A stretch of DNA of 64,000 nt from Stratiformator vulcanicus (GCF_007744515.1 NZ_CP036268.1:4272833-4336832), one strand, 5' to 3'. Counted from the first letter of the stretch, positions 9,154 through 18,595 are shown. Translations and numbers: made by a program. The notes: generated by a model from the letters alone, not told the origin.

Positions 9154-10710
9154 TTAAGGGCTGAAGGTGTCAGAAATTTCTTCTGGACTGAGTACTCGTT
9201 GATAAATTTGGACCATCGAAATGTCGCCTGAAAACATCTTGTCGTTCTTGTGAGCGATATCCCCGAACGAACGTCCCCCGATGACGAGAGGGCGGTTCTC
9301 CTCGTCAAAATGCCCTACGACGGGCGAAACCGCCTCGAGCCTTCCGTCGACATAGAAGCGGATCACGGTCCTTTTCGGACGCAGGCTGGAGAATGTCGCA
9401 ACAGCCGAATGCCACTTTCCGTCGCCGACATCGGTATCCGCCCAGAGCTCCGGGGCTCCGGGTCCCCAATAATCGAGTTTCAGTCTGGTTCGCTCACTTT
9501 GGCCTCTTTGCTGGCGACGAAACCCCCAATTGCTCCCGAGATGTCCCGACCGCGCCAATAGGGTTTGCGCCCGCGCAACTTTCGGATCACAACGAAACCA
9601 GATCGCGACAGAAAGATTTCCGCGGAAGCCTCGAAATCGATTGGAGTTGGCAACATCGACCATTACGCGGGTAAATTCTTCGCCCCGGTCGAACCGCAAC
9701 GCCGTGTCATTCTTGTAGCGACCTTGAACAAGCCGAACACCTTCAGCCTGTCCATACCCGAAGTCGCTCCTCCCGAACGCTTGGTTCGAAACAACCGCGT
9801 TCTCATCAATCGAGTTAGGATCGAACGAATAGTAGAGGAGCAGGTCAGGATCGTTACGTGACCGACGTTCTTTTAATTCCGCTTGGACCTCCTCCTGTAC
9901 GATATCGGACAGCGATGCGACCCGGCGCGGATCGAAGTGAATTTCTCGATCAACCGGAATTAAATTGAACCGAGATTCGTCTTCCGATACTCGTGCGGCT
10001 GAGCCCTCCGACAGGCGGATTGATTTTGACGATGTCGCGAGATCGACTTCGCCTTCTTGAACATGCACCTCCATCGCGGCTTCCGGCCGCGCATTAATGG
10101 TGAATGCGGTCCCTAGATCGGTGACCTGAGCGGTCGGAGTCTGAACGACGAAGTCGCGGGCTTCCCCTTCGGCAAGTACGGAAAGCAGCCCGTATTGCAG
10201 GCGGACCGTCGTTCCATTGATTAACGCGAGCGATGCGGGACCTTCAATAGCAAGCTCCGCGCCGCCCTTCATCCGAATGCGCGCTAGTCCGTGATCCAGT
10301 GTCAGTTCGCTGATCCGCAGCGAACCGGCATCATTGAAGAGCGTTCCATCGACAGTTAAGGCCCCGGGCGATGCGGCTACGAGTTCCGCAACCGTCCGAT
10401 AGGACCATCCGTAAATTCCGAGCCCCACGCCCGCCAGCAAGGTGCAGGCGACGGTCAGCGCATAGATGACTGAATGCCGGTTCGTTAAAGGCCCCCGGCG
10501 CCTGGAGACGCTGAGTGACGCCGTCGGCAGCGCTCCGGCGGCTTCTCTAAGCCGCACGTGCTGATCCATATATTCGACATAGATCAGGCGGGCTTTGGGA
10601 TCGGAAGCGACGACCTCTTCGAGCCGAGATCGCTCGGTCGCCGAAAGTTGATCATTCGTCAGCCCGCCGAGCAGTTGGAGCAGCTCGGCCCGCGTCGCCG
10701 GCTTATTCAT
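9154..10710 (-). CDS. FecR/LamG-domain membrane protein, probable anti-sigma partner
   Basis: The ATG at 10710 overlaps the stop of the sigma-factor gene (ATGAATAA), which fixes the start and shows translational coupling; the frame is open 33 bases further but inside the sigma gene. Order of domains: a cytoplasmic N-terminal segment (MNKPATRAELLQLL, like anti-sigma zinc-finger-free domains), one membrane helix near residues 85-105 (VIYALTVACTLLAGVGLGIY), a FecR-type beta domain around residues 125-250 (TPTAQVTDLGTAFTI, VHVQEGEVDL), and a concanavalin/LamG-like jelly roll at about 290-510 (LSVAIWFRCD, WHSAVATF, IRFYVDGRLEAV, MVQIYQRVLSPEEI). By analogy with FecR it probably senses something outside, perhaps glycan via LamG, and controls the adjacent sigma factor. 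No TonB-dependent receptor is nearby. Confidence 0.88.
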   Translation of the reverse strand: MNKPATRAELLQLLGGLTNDQLSATERSRLEEVVASDPKARLIYVEYMDQHVRLREAAGALPTASLSVSRRRGPLTNRHSVIYALTVACTLLAGVGLGIYGWSYRTVAELVAASPGALTVDGTLFNDAGSLRISELTLDHGLARIRMKGGAELAIEGPASLALINGTTVRLQYGLLSVLAEGEARDFVVQTPTAQVTDLGTAFTINARPEAAMEVHVQEGEVDLATSSKSIRLSEGSAARVSEDESRFNLIPVDREIHFDPRRVASLSDIVQEEVQAELKERRSRNDPDLLLYYSFDPNSIDENAVVSNQAFGRSDFGYGQAEGVRLVQGRYKNDTALRFDRGEEFTRVMVDVANSNRFRGFRGNLSVAIWFRCDPKVARAQTLLARSGHLGSNWGFRRQQRGQSERTRLKLDYWGPGAPELWADTDVGDGKWHSAVATFSSLRPKRTVIRFYVDGRLEAVSPVVGHFDEENRPLVIGGRSFGDIAHKNDKMFSGDISMVQIYQRVLSPEEISDTFSP

Positions 10711-11314
10711 GGTGATCCTCCAGCCGGAGGATGCGATCAACACAAAGAAAGAGCGTCGTCTGTATTCGAGTCAGCGCCTTATAGACCGAGCTGATCGGTC
10801 TGCCCAGACGCTCGGCGCCGGCTTTAATTGTTGAGTCAGACTGATAGCACTCTTTAACGAGTGATTGGTCTTCACGCGGAAGCCGCTCCAGACATGTCGC
10901 CAAAGCTTCGCGTCGCAAGTCGATCAGCTCGCGATAGCCCTGCTGGCTTGCGGCGATCCGAGTGACGGTCTCGTCATCGAAAAGCAGTGAGTCGCGGGAG
11001 ACGCGGCGTCGGTACTGGCGAACCTGATTGAGTGCCACGCCACAAGCCCAGCGGGTGAAGTCGCGTGATCGGTCGTACTCGCTGAAACTCCGCCACAGCG
11101 CGAGGCACGTCTCCTGATAAATCTCTTCGGCGACCGACTCTTTTCCCACCAATGTCAGAATCCACGAGAAAACGGGTCGGTTCGACTTGGCGAAAAGCTC
11201 AACGAACAATTCATCCGGCCCGCCACCGGATTCCGGGCGGTCGTGTTCCACGCTTGAAAAGTCGGATTGGGTCAATCGGGACGCCATGACTGCAAATTCA
11301 GTCTGTGAGCTCAC
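10703..11314 (-). CDS. ECF-type RNA polymerase sigma factor
   Basis: A 203-residue sigma-70 family protein of the type common in Planctomycetes and Verrucomicrobia. Region 2 is visible as LFAKSNRPVFSWILTLVGKESVAEEIYQET with the -10-recognition stretch FTRWACGVALNQVRQYRRR. Region 4 is LPREDQSLVKECYQSDSTIKAGAERLGRPISSVYKALTRIQ, a helix-turn-helix, shown here as two shorter pieces in the text (LPREDQSLVKECYQ and AERLGRPISSVYKALTRI). The start is GTG at 11314; an ATG at 11287 is an alternative. It overlaps the FecR/LamG gene by 8 bp and probably directs RNA polymerase to its own and the downstream surface-protein genes. Confidence 0.92.
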   Translation of the reverse strand: MSSQTEFAVMASRLTQSDFSSVEHDRPESGGGPDELFVELFAKSNRPVFSWILTLVGKESVAEEIYQETCLALWRSFSEYDRSRDFTRWACGVALNQVRQYRRRVSRDSLLFDDETVTRIAASQQGYRELIDLRREALATCLERLPREDQSLVKECYQSDSTIKAGAERLGRPISSVYKALTRIQTTLFLCVDRILRLEDHHE

Positions 11315-11526
11315 GCCGTGAATTGGGTCGGATGGGTTAATACCTCTTCATGTATTGACGGGAGTCGACAAAATTGTCCGATAAAAAACCCCGCGAGTCG
11401 TTCAAAGACATCGTAAAACGTGATTGTCATACCGCTTATGCAATATCAGCGATCGCCGAATCATCGGCCGGGGCTATTGAAGACCAGCGACATCCAATAG
11501 CAGGGCAGTTCCGGCAAAGCGTCAGC

Positions 11527-12402
11527 TCAGCCGTCGATCGCCGAGTCTTGGCCGTTCAGGCAGAACAATGAGAGCCAGTAGTCGTTGACGGCTCGCCTGC
11601 GAAATGCGGACATCGCAAGGCTGATCACTTTCAGCCGCAGGGGGATGCGATCGAGATTGCGGACCGCGACGTGCTTCAGATTCACCCGATCGACGCATCG
11701 AAATTGATCGCCCCACCGTTCGATCGCTCGCGTATCCTCAATTGACCAGGTGAACGTCGCCTCGAAAAATCGCTTCATCTCGTGCCGGCCCTGCTGCCGC
11801 AGGCCCCGCGACGTCAACGTATCGAACGCCACCATTGCCCCGGGTAACCGGCTTGCGATCGTCCCGAATAAATCTCGAATCTGCGGTTCATCCAGATACA
11901 TCAGCACCGCTTCGATGTTAACGAACCATGGCCCGCCGGCTTCGGCAGCGACATCGAGCCACTGCTCATCGAGCACCGACGACGCCAGCATCGTGCGGCG
12001 GGGGGACTCGTCAAAAAAGTTCCGTCGCAGCGCGATCGAATCCGGGAGATCGAGATCAATCCAGCGAACCGAACCGTTATCGAGTCGCTCGAATCGGCTG
12101 CTCAAGCCAGCACCAACTTCAACGACGGTTCCGGCGGGATGATCCGCCAGAAATGACTTGATCCACGCATCGAACTGCAGCGTCCGCAGGGCGATGCCGA
12201 CGCGGCTCATGGTCGCCCGGCGAAACTGCGCGAAGTCGAAATCAATCGCCTCGCAGATTTCGACTGCTTTGGGATCGCACAGAATCGGGGACCGCTGCTG
12301 TGACTCCGTCGCGCGGGCCCACAGCGGGATCAGCATCGTTTCCTGCACCGTCCCGAGTTCCGGGCGGATCTTCTCAGAAGGGTCGGACGCAGCTACTGAC
12401 AC
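11527..12402 (-). CDS. Class I SAM-dependent methyltransferase, leucine carboxyl methyltransferase-like
   Basis: A 291-residue protein of the PPM1/LCMT-like family, which also contains small-molecule O-methyltransferases of polyketide pathways. The SAM-binding motif I is VVEVGAGLSSRFERL, motif II is WIDLDLPDSIALRR, and FVNIEAVLMYLDEPQIRDLF matches the typical VAEGVLMYL segment after it. It has no obvious operon partner: it is separated by about 210 bp from the sigma gene and about 500 bp from the next gene upstream. The start is a GTG without a clear ribosome binding site. The substrate cannot be predicted. Confidence 0.82.
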   Translation of the reverse strand: MSVAASDPSEKIRPELGTVQETMLIPLWARATESQQRSPILCDPKAVEICEAIDFDFAQFRRATMSRVGIALRTLQFDAWIKSFLADHPAGTVVEVGAGLSSRFERLDNGSVRWIDLDLPDSIALRRNFFDESPRRTMLASSVLDEQWLDVAAEAGGPWFVNIEAVLMYLDEPQIRDLFGTIASRLPGAMVAFDTLTSRGLRQQGRHEMKRFFEATFTWSIEDTRAIERWGDQFRCVDRVNLKHVAVRNLDRIPLRLKVISLAMSAFRRRAVNDYWLSLFCLNGQDSAIDG

Positions 12403-12900
12403 GACGGTGTCTCACGAGGCCATTTGTGACCCGCAACGTGCGAAGTGAGCGGAGCGGACGCCCTTCGCGGAGAGCGGAATGCAAATAGCAACTTAGGCAA
12501 TTTCCACTGCCCCTGCGAGCGGTCGCGGATCAAAGACAGGCCGAAGGACCGGCGAAAGCCCAATGACTGTCGCTTCGATCCGACCTACTTTCAACGAACA
12601 GATCGTTGTGGCAACGATAGCCCGAAGCGCCAGCGAGGCCGCGTCTGAGTGAATTCGAGCCGATTGCCGAACGACCCGCCTGGATCTTTCAACGGGAAAT
12701 CGACGGCTGCGTGGTGACACGCCAAGCGTCTCACAACTGTAGCGACTCACATTCTGACTGAAGCCGAAGACTGTTGAGCCACGACGCCAGAATTGGGCTT
12801 ACACCCGCTTTAAGGACGCGAGATGTTGGGAGAGATTTCACCGACATCATTCTGCCTCGCTGGCGCGTCGGGCTATCCGCAACCGTGCTCGCTCGTGAAC
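12403..12900. other. Gene-free stretch holding one TIR element
   Basis: No convincing protein-coding gene is seen in these 498 bp; short open frames on the minus strand (up to 85 codons at 12493-12750) resemble nothing I recognise and run across the repeat. The main content is the inverted-repeat element at 12616-12877. Confidence 0.6.
12616..12877. repeat. 262-bp element with 24-bp terminal inverted repeats
   Basis: The left arm at 12616-12639 (GATAGCCCGAAGCGCCAGCG...) and the right arm at 12854-12877 are reverse complements over 24 bases with one mismatch. The arm core CCCGAAGCG-CAGCGAGG resembles a repeat I recall as very common in planctomycete genomes. There is no transposase inside. 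Probably a MITE or REP-type non-autonomous element. Confidence 0.75.
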
Positions 12901-13881
12901 TCAAACTCCGGCAGATTGCAAAGACTCTCCAGCACTTTGCTCAACCGCCTCCATCAACTGCGGCGCGTCGAAGTTCAGTCGATACTTCACGGGATAAGAG
13001 TAATCCTGCTTGCGAACGCAGTACTTCTCAACCGTTCTCTTTGCGAGGAAGACTGAGTTCTTCAAGGCGAAGACCGGACCGTCGGTCTGCTCTTGTTTGA
13101 CGGGCAGGCCGAGCACGTTCTTTAGAAAGCGATTGGCCCGGATCACCCGGACCTTCCGGAACGCACGGGGCGTGTAGTGCTCGGTCGAGAGGGAGACGTT
13201 GAGCCCGTCGAGATTTTCGACGCGGTGCGGGGTGTTCTGCGGCCAAGTGATGACCTGACCCGGTTCGAGGTCGAACACGTCCGCTTTCTGATCGAATTCG
13301 CTGCGATACGGAACGTCCTCTTCGCGGCTGCAATCAACGATGGCTTCGTAGATATCGCGCGGGACGATGTCCTCCCACTCGCCGTAGACCCAAACCCGCT
13401 TGCGGCCGCGGATGTGCCACAGAATGTTCTGCGGGACATCCACGTGGTAATAGACGAACGCGTCGGGCGAGGAAATCAGCACGTTCGCCGAGCGGCGAGT
13501 CGCGACGAAACCGGGCGATTGGTTCTCAAGCTCATCGTAGAGTTCGTCAACGATGCGGCGCAACTCCGGCTGGTGCTTCATAATCTGCCGGACGTTGATC
13601 CAGAAGCGGCCCTCTTTAACGGCACGCAGCAAATCGGCCGCATCATATCCAGTCGCGTCGACGTCGCCCCATACATACTCTTCCTGATTTGTCCCCATCA
13701 TGCTGAGGTTGCACAGGGCTCGGGGGTGCCGCTCCATGAGTTCGATCAGGCCCTCATCGGTGAACAGCCCCGTCTCTAGCAGCCGGTGCTGCGCGGTCAG
13801 GATTTGTGCTTCGAGGGCGCCGGGGACACGGTGTTCGGGATCAAGTTCAACGATGGGATCGGTCATAGCAATAAGAGGCAT
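12901..13881 (-). CDS. JmjC/cupin_8-like dioxygenase-fold protein
   Basis: A protein of about 327 residues. The jelly-roll core shows the iron-site-like pair YYHVDVPQNILWHI (HxD) and WPQNTPHRVEN (distal His), with GRKRVWVYGEWED between. This matches Fe(II)/2-oxoglutarate-dependent JmjC/cupin_8 hydroxylases acting on proteins or small molecules. The frame stays open to 14001, but residues 1-40 of that longer version look non-coding in composition; ATG codons at 13881 (MPLIAMTDP) and 13866 (MTDP) are the likelier starts, and neither has a strong ribosome binding site. It is transcribed with cinA upstream on the same strand. The substrate is unknown. Confidence 0.72.
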   Translation of the reverse strand: MPLIAMTDPIVELDPEHRVPGALEAQILTAQHRLLETGLFTDEGLIELMERHPRALCNLSMMGTNQEEYVWGDVDATGYDAADLLRAVKEGRFWINVRQIMKHQPELRRIVDELYDELENQSPGFVATRRSANVLISSPDAFVYYHVDVPQNILWHIRGRKRVWVYGEWEDIVPRDIYEAIVDCSREEDVPYRSEFDQKADVFDLEPGQVITWPQNTPHRVENLDGLNVSLSTEHYTPRAFRKVRVIRANRFLKNVLGLPVKQEQTDGPVFALKNSVFLAKRTVEKYCVRKQDYSYPVKYRLNFDAPQLMEAVEQSAGESLQSAGV

Positions 13882-14035
13882 TTTGGAACGCGAGGGCAGG
13901 CAGCGGAGAACCGCACGTTCACGAAACGTACGCCATAACTCGGGCGGACGCTGCTTGATCTCAGGCGATCGCGTCAGAAAAACGTTGATGAAATGCAACA
14001 CGCCGTTTCGAGCGGACGGTGAAGCAATCTCATTA

Positions 14036-15277
14036 TTAACGATGCCGCGCTAACGATCGACGCAGTAGATCAAGAGCGGCTTTCGCGGCGCGACTCCGCG
14101 CGATGCTCCAATCGCCGACTGGGACGTGGCGAACCACTTCAACGCCCGTTTCATCGGCAAGCGAAATTGCCAAACCGGCAGCGACTTGAGCGTCTCGGAC
14201 GGTCTCGAATGGAGAGATGGCCAATCCGAAATCGCTTCTGGCGTCCCGCCGAAGTTTGAGAGCGCAATCGGCGGCGAGTCCCTTCATTTCATTCTCAGCA
14301 AGCTGAGGGGAGCCCGTCATTTCTGCCAAAGTTGCAAATTGATTCGGCGATAGCGTGATCGCCCGCACGACAAGGTCGTCGACCCTTTCGGTCAAAAAGA
14401 GTCGGTGTGCCACAAGTCCCGCCGTCGCAGTTTCGGCAATCGCGAGTGTTCGACCCAATTTCGCAAGATGCTCGGCAACAATATGTTCTAACTCGACATC
14501 CTCTTCGCCGAAGACCAAATCGCCAAGCTTCTCGGTGGTGGTGGTCCGCACGGCATCGAATTGCCGGGCGCAATCCTCTTCGCTCGTTCCGCGGGCAACG
14601 ATTCGCAGCGTGATCGTGCCTTCGTGAGCTGTGATCCCGACTTCCGGGGAGCGATCTCGCGCGGTCAGCTCTCCGAGCCGCTCTTCGACTTCGGACTCGC
14701 CCGCCCCGAAAATATTGATGCGGGCCGTTCGGATGATCTGGTCCGTTTGCGGCAGTCGCGGCCTGACGAACTCCGCGTACATGCGCTTCATTTCGGACGG
14801 GACACCCGGGAGCGCCGCGAACCGGCAGACGCTCTCTGATCGGTCCCCCTTGGAGACTTCGAGCCAGATACCCGGAGCGGTGCCGATCGGATTCGGAATC
14901 GGAGTCGCCCCGCGGGGAAACATCGCCTGCAGGCGGTTTCGCTCGGCCATGGTTCGACCCCGCGACTCGAACAGCCGGCGAATCTGATCGAACTGAGATT
15001 GATCGAATTCGAGTGGTCGCTCGAAGGCGGTCGCCAGCCCGTCGCGCGTCAGGTCGTCCTGCGTGGGCCCGAGTCCCCCGGTAATAATGACGAGGTCAGA
15101 TCGCCCAGCGGCTGTGCGAAATGCTTGCGCAATTCTCGGCAGATCATCCGCAACGGTCACCTGCCAATGCACGGTGATGCCCGCTTCGGCCAGTGCGGTG
15201 CTGAGCCACTGGCTGTTCGTGTCGAGCTTCGCCCCGCGGGTCAGTTCCGAACCGATGGCGACAATTTCCGCATCCAT
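14036..15277 (-). CDS. cinA: CinA-like protein with degenerate C-terminal amidase domain
   Basis: A 413-residue CinA family protein. The N-terminal MoaB/Mog-like domain (COG1058), which has ADP-ribose/NAD-related pyrophosphatase activity in characterised members, is intact: EIVAIGSELTRGAKLDTNS, IITGGLGPTQDDLTRD and PNPIGTAPG. The C-terminal PncC-type NMN amidase domain starts near residue 275, but the usual AESCTGG nucleophile motif reads AETATAG. The YSN-x-x-K stretch reads LSPNQFAT and the GIAGP-GG loop is not recognisable. So NMN deamidation is probably lost while the fold is kept. It could relate functionally to the NAD-salvage pair at 1.9-4.0 kb. Confidence 0.88.
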   Translation of the reverse strand: MDAEIVAIGSELTRGAKLDTNSQWLSTALAEAGITVHWQVTVADDLPRIAQAFRTAAGRSDLVIITGGLGPTQDDLTRDGLATAFERPLEFDQSQFDQIRRLFESRGRTMAERNRLQAMFPRGATPIPNPIGTAPGIWLEVSKGDRSESVCRFAALPGVPSEMKRMYAEFVRPRLPQTDQIIRTARINIFGAGESEVEERLGELTARDRSPEVGITAHEGTITLRIVARGTSEEDCARQFDAVRTTTTEKLGDLVFGEEDVELEHIVAEHLAKLGRTLAIAETATAGLVAHRLFLTERVDDLVVRAITLSPNQFATLAEMTGSPQLAENEMKGLAADCALKLRRDARSDFGLAISPFETVRDAQVAAGLAISLADETGVEVVRHVPVGDWSIARSRAAKAALDLLRRSLARHR

Positions 15278-15337
15278 ATCACAGCAAACATAAACGGAGA
15301 ATAAGCGAGCGAACTGCGGGGAAGGGTAGCGTCAAAC

Positions 15338-16486
15338 TCAGTTCTTGACTGTCGGTTTCGGCAGTTTGCACTTCAATTTTCGTTCCGTCGATTTCGACAA
15401 ATCCGCCCGACCGGCGATCACTTCGCCATACAGTGCGGCCGTTTCGGCGACCATCCGGGCGACTTGAAATCGCTCGCGAACGAGCGTGCGACCGGCATCC
15501 CCGATCCGCCGTGCCAGCGGCGGGTCATCTAAGAGTTCGATGATTCTCTCGCTGAGCCGACTACTGTCGGACGGAGGCACGATCAGTCCCGTTTCGCCAT
15601 CGGTCACGATGGTGTCAACGCCTCCCACGCGGGTTGCCACGACGGGCCGCCCGTTCGCCATCGCTTCAAGCATGGTCGCCCCCAGTCCCTGCTGGAGCGA
15701 CGGCAGGCAAAAGATGTCGAGTGCCGACATGGAACGCGAAAAATCATAAAGGCTCGACGCGAACGTCAGGCTTCCGTCAAGTTTCAATTCGCGGGCGAGA
15801 CGGCGCAGATTGTGTTCTTCCGGCCCGGCCCCCGAGACAAGGAACTGAGTTTGCGGATGTGAAGCGAGCACGCGGGCGGCTGCTCCGAGGAAGTAAGGTA
15901 GCCCTTTGGAAATTTCCAAGGGGCCGGCGGTCCCGACGACCGGCGTGTGACCCGGCTCGAGCACCGTGTTGAGATCGTCAACCTCCGGGATGTCGACGCC
16001 GCTGTGAATTTGCCGAACAAAATTGGGACGCACGCGATTGCGGCGAATCAAGTCGTTGCGGAGCGCACTGCTGATGGCGATCGCCGCTTGGCAGCCTCGC
16101 CCGATCTCCGGGAACCGCGTCGTGGCCGGTGGCGAGGCGGCGAACGTGACAATGCACGGACATCCCAGCAGCTTGGCCAATCGAACGGCCGGTTTCAGAA
16201 CCGCGAGCGATTGAGCGTGAACCAGATCGGGCGGATCATCCGCTTGGTCGCGGCGTAAGCCCTCGAACACGACCGATCCCAGCACCGGCGATAGCAGATG
16301 AGGGTAGATCCCGACCGATAGGGCGTTGCGTAATTCGGGATCGATCCGTCGCGCATCGGTGCAAACGATCCGCGGCTCGACGCCGAATTCGGGGAGTCTG
16401 CGCGCTAAGCGAAGCGTGTAACTCGAGCTGGCCCGCACCTCGAACCGGCCGGAGAACAGCAGAACTTTGAGTAGCGAGTCAGACAT
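15338..16486 (-). CDS. GT4-family glycosyltransferase
   Basis: A 382-residue retaining glycosyltransferase of the GT-B fold, probably transferring a sugar from a nucleotide sugar to a lipid-linked or surface glycan at the cytoplasmic face. The C-terminal domain shows VVGTAGPLEISKGLPYFLGA, FLVSGAGPEEHNLRRLA, DIFCLPSLQQGLGATMLEAM and GRPVVATRVGG. The E-x7-E motif of GT4 is altered: the first Glu, normally in EGLP, is Gln (QQGLGATMLE). It is a singleton on the minus strand, 60 bp from cinA, with no neighbouring polysaccharide operon. Acceptor and donor are unknown. Confidence 0.88.
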   Translation of the reverse strand: MSDSLLKVLLFSGRFEVRASSSYTLRLARRLPEFGVEPRIVCTDARRIDPELRNALSVGIYPHLLSPVLGSVVFEGLRRDQADDPPDLVHAQSLAVLKPAVRLAKLLGCPCIVTFAASPPATTRFPEIGRGCQAAIAISSALRNDLIRRNRVRPNFVRQIHSGVDIPEVDDLNTVLEPGHTPVVGTAGPLEISKGLPYFLGAAARVLASHPQTQFLVSGAGPEEHNLRRLARELKLDGSLTFASSLYDFSRSMSALDIFCLPSLQQGLGATMLEAMANGRPVVATRVGGVDTIVTDGETGLIVPPSDSSRLSERIIELLDDPPLARRIGDAGRTLVRERFQVARMVAETAALYGEVIAGRADLSKSTERKLKCKLPKPTVKN

Positions 16487-16732
16487 AGCAGCGGTTCACC
16501 GAAGACGGAGCAGTCACTGATTCTATCGTCGCTGCGCTCGCCAAGCATCGTCTCGCCAAGGAAATTGACCTGAGCCGGCACGGCCAGCGTCGCCAGACAG
16601 GGATCGAGGTTATACGAACTCCGGACGAAGCAGACCCGAATAAGGGCGGATGAGTGCGCCAGCAGCGCCGCCGGACGACGGCTTCACTATCGCAATGCGG
16701 CGATGGTGTCGAACGCCTCCTGCCAATGCCGG

Positions 16733-17386
16733 TCAACGCCGGAGGACTCGCGGTTTCTGCAAAATCTCGGACACCACAATTGCCTCGCGCACCCGTGTCG
16801 GGTCTTCAAAGACGGCACGGATGTCAGCGCTCGTTTGAGGAGCAAGCGACGACCGGAACGTTTCTTTCCGAACGCCCGTCATTGGTTGATCGCCGAAAGC
16901 CGACTCCGCGCGAGACGACTCTGAATGCGGCATGTATTCGCCGACGTGCCGCTTGACGTCGTCAAACTCCGATCGCTCCATCTTTTTGAGATGGCGGTCT
17001 TCAAGCTCGCTGTGAAGGTGCTCACGCTTTTCAGCAGGGCGGCCCGGCTTGCGTTTGGGGGCAGGGCGGGGCGTTGGCTCTTCTTCGATCACTTCAATCG
17101 CGATCTCATCATTGAATGCCGCCGGGCGTGGCCGCGCCGGCCGCTCCTTCGGACCACCATCGGGCCGGTCAGAAACCTCGTTGAGAAAGACCTCGATTTC
17201 GTCCCGAAGCCGATCACCGCCGCCAGCCTGGGGTCCCCCGGCATTGGGCCGAGGTGGCCGCGGACGGCGAGCCTGTTGCTTCGGCTGATTCTGCTGACCG
17301 GCGATCTGCATGAGCCAGCCAATAAACCCGATGATCAGCACGACCACGCTAATCACCACCTGAATACCGTCGGCGAATAGCATCAT
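16733..17386 (-). CDS. Single-pass membrane protein with charged disordered tail, FloA neighbour
   Basis: A 217-residue protein I do not recognise as a named family. It has one N-terminal membrane helix (about residues 8-28, IQVVISVVVLIIGFIGWLMQ), then a Pro/Arg/Gly-rich linker and mixed-charge, probably disordered cytoplasmic region. The C-terminus (SADIRAVFEDPTRVREAIVVSEILQKP) looks like a short conserved helical motif seen after such tails in planctomycetes. It follows floA at 57 bp on the same strand, so a role in the flotillin-like membrane microdomain is plausible but inferred only from position. Confidence 0.7.
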   Translation of the reverse strand: MMLFADGIQVVISVVVLIIGFIGWLMQIAGQQNQPKQQARRPRPPRPNAGGPQAGGGDRLRDEIEVFLNEVSDRPDGGPKERPARPRPAAFNDEIAIEVIEEEPTPRPAPKRKPGRPAEKREHLHSELEDRHLKKMERSEFDDVKRHVGEYMPHSESSRAESAFGDQPMTGVRKETFRSSLAPQTSADIRAVFEDPTRVREAIVVSEILQKPRVLRR

Positions 17387-17442
17387 CGTCCGATTCTCCG
17401 CCCGAAAGTGGTTTTCAAGTAAGAACGCCGCGAAGCCTCGAC

Positions 17443-18480
17443 TCAGCCGCGCTCCGCAGTGCTATCGACCGTTTCTCCCGCGATCGACGACCGCATCCGC
17501 GTGTCAGCCTGCACGTTCTTCAATTCATAATAGTCGAGCAGACCGAGTCGGCGGGAGCGAAATGCTTCGGCGATCGCCGCAGGCACTTCGGCTTCGGCCA
17601 ACACGACCGTCGCCCGATTCTCCTGCGTCTTGGCGATCATTTCCTGTTCCTGCGCGGCCGCTTCGGCTCGCAACTGCTCGGCCTTCGCCTGAGCCACCTG
17701 CATGTCGGCTTCCGCCTGATCCGCCTGCAGCCGGGCTCCGATGTTCTCGCCCACGTCGATATCGGCGATATCGATCGAGACGATCTCGTAGGCCGTGTTC
17801 GCTTCGAGTCCCTGTCCGAGCACAGTCCGAGAAATTTGGTCGGGGTTCTCAAGAACCGTTGCGTAAGAGGCCGTCGAACCGATCGCTTGGACGATGCCCT
17901 GACCGACCCGTGCGATCACGGTCTCTTCAGTCGCCCCACCGATCAGTTGCTTCAGGTTCGTTCGCACCGTCACTCGCGCCCGTGCTTTCAACTGAATCCC
18001 GTCACCAGCCACGGCGTCGAGTGTGCCTGCCTTTTTCTTCGGGTCGGGGCAATCGATCACTTTCGGATAAACGCTCGTACGGACTGCGTCGAGCACGTCA
18101 CGACCGGCGAGATCGATCGCGGCGGCCGTATCCCAGTTGAGATCGATCTGCGCCCGATGGGCGGCGATCAGCGATCGCACGACGTTCGGAACGTTGCCCC
18201 CGGCGAGGTAGTGCGCTTCCAACTGGCGGCGGGTCAGCGGGTAGTCACGCAGCAGCCCCGCCTGCACAGCCATAATCAGGCTGCGGACGATAATGGTCGG
18301 ATTGACCTTCCGCAGCGACATCATCACGAGGTCGGGCAGCGAGACCTTGGCTCCCGTGAATTTACACTGAATCCACAGGCCGAAATATCTCGCGAAGACC
18401 GCGAAAATGAACAGGACCACGAGAAATACGAATATCCCGCCGATCCAGATAAACAGACTGCCGTTCTGGGCAAAAATCAT
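17443..18480 (-). CDS. floA: Flotillin-like protein FloA
   Basis: FloA (UPF0365/YqfA family) scaffolds functional membrane microdomains. The N-terminus has a membrane-inserting hydrophobic segment ([20 protein letters not shown]). It is followed by the family core [20 protein letters not shown] and the SPFH-like part with [22 protein letters not shown], and by a C-terminal coiled region rich in Ala/Glu ([19 protein letters not shown]). The length of about 345 residues is typical. A GGAG lies just upstream of the ATG at 18480, which I prefer over the in-frame ATG at 18498. It sits between nfeD and the 217-aa membrane protein gene on one strand, the usual floA-nfeD arrangement. Confidence 0.95.
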   Translation of the reverse strand: MIFAQNGSLFIWIGGIFVFLVVLFIFAVFARYFGLWIQCKFTGAKVSLPDLVMMSLRKVNPTIIVRSLIMAVQAGLLRDYPLTRRQLEAHYLAGGNVPNVVRSLIAAHRAQIDLNWDTAAAIDLAGRDVLDAVRTSVYPKVIDCPDPKKKAGTLDAVAGDGIQLKARARVTVRTNLKQLIGGATEETVIARVGQGIVQAIGSTASYATVLENPDQISRTVLGQGLEANTAYEIVSIDIADIDVGENIGARLQADQAEADMQVAQAKAEQLRAEAAAQEQEMIAKTQENRATVVLAEAEVPAAIAEAFRSRRLGLLDYYELKNVQADTRMRSSIAGETVDSTAERG

Positions 18481-18595
18481 CCCGCTCTCCAGTCGCATTG
18501 GGCCGACCGTAGTCGTTCAATCGTTTCGGGCCACATCTCAGTTGGACATTGGCGGTAGCGTAACGCCCCGGCTACCGGCGACTCAAGCAGTCGCG

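Noticed and set aside
12493-12750. 85-codon minus-strand frame
   Set aside because: Runs across the left arm of the TIR element and has no family features.
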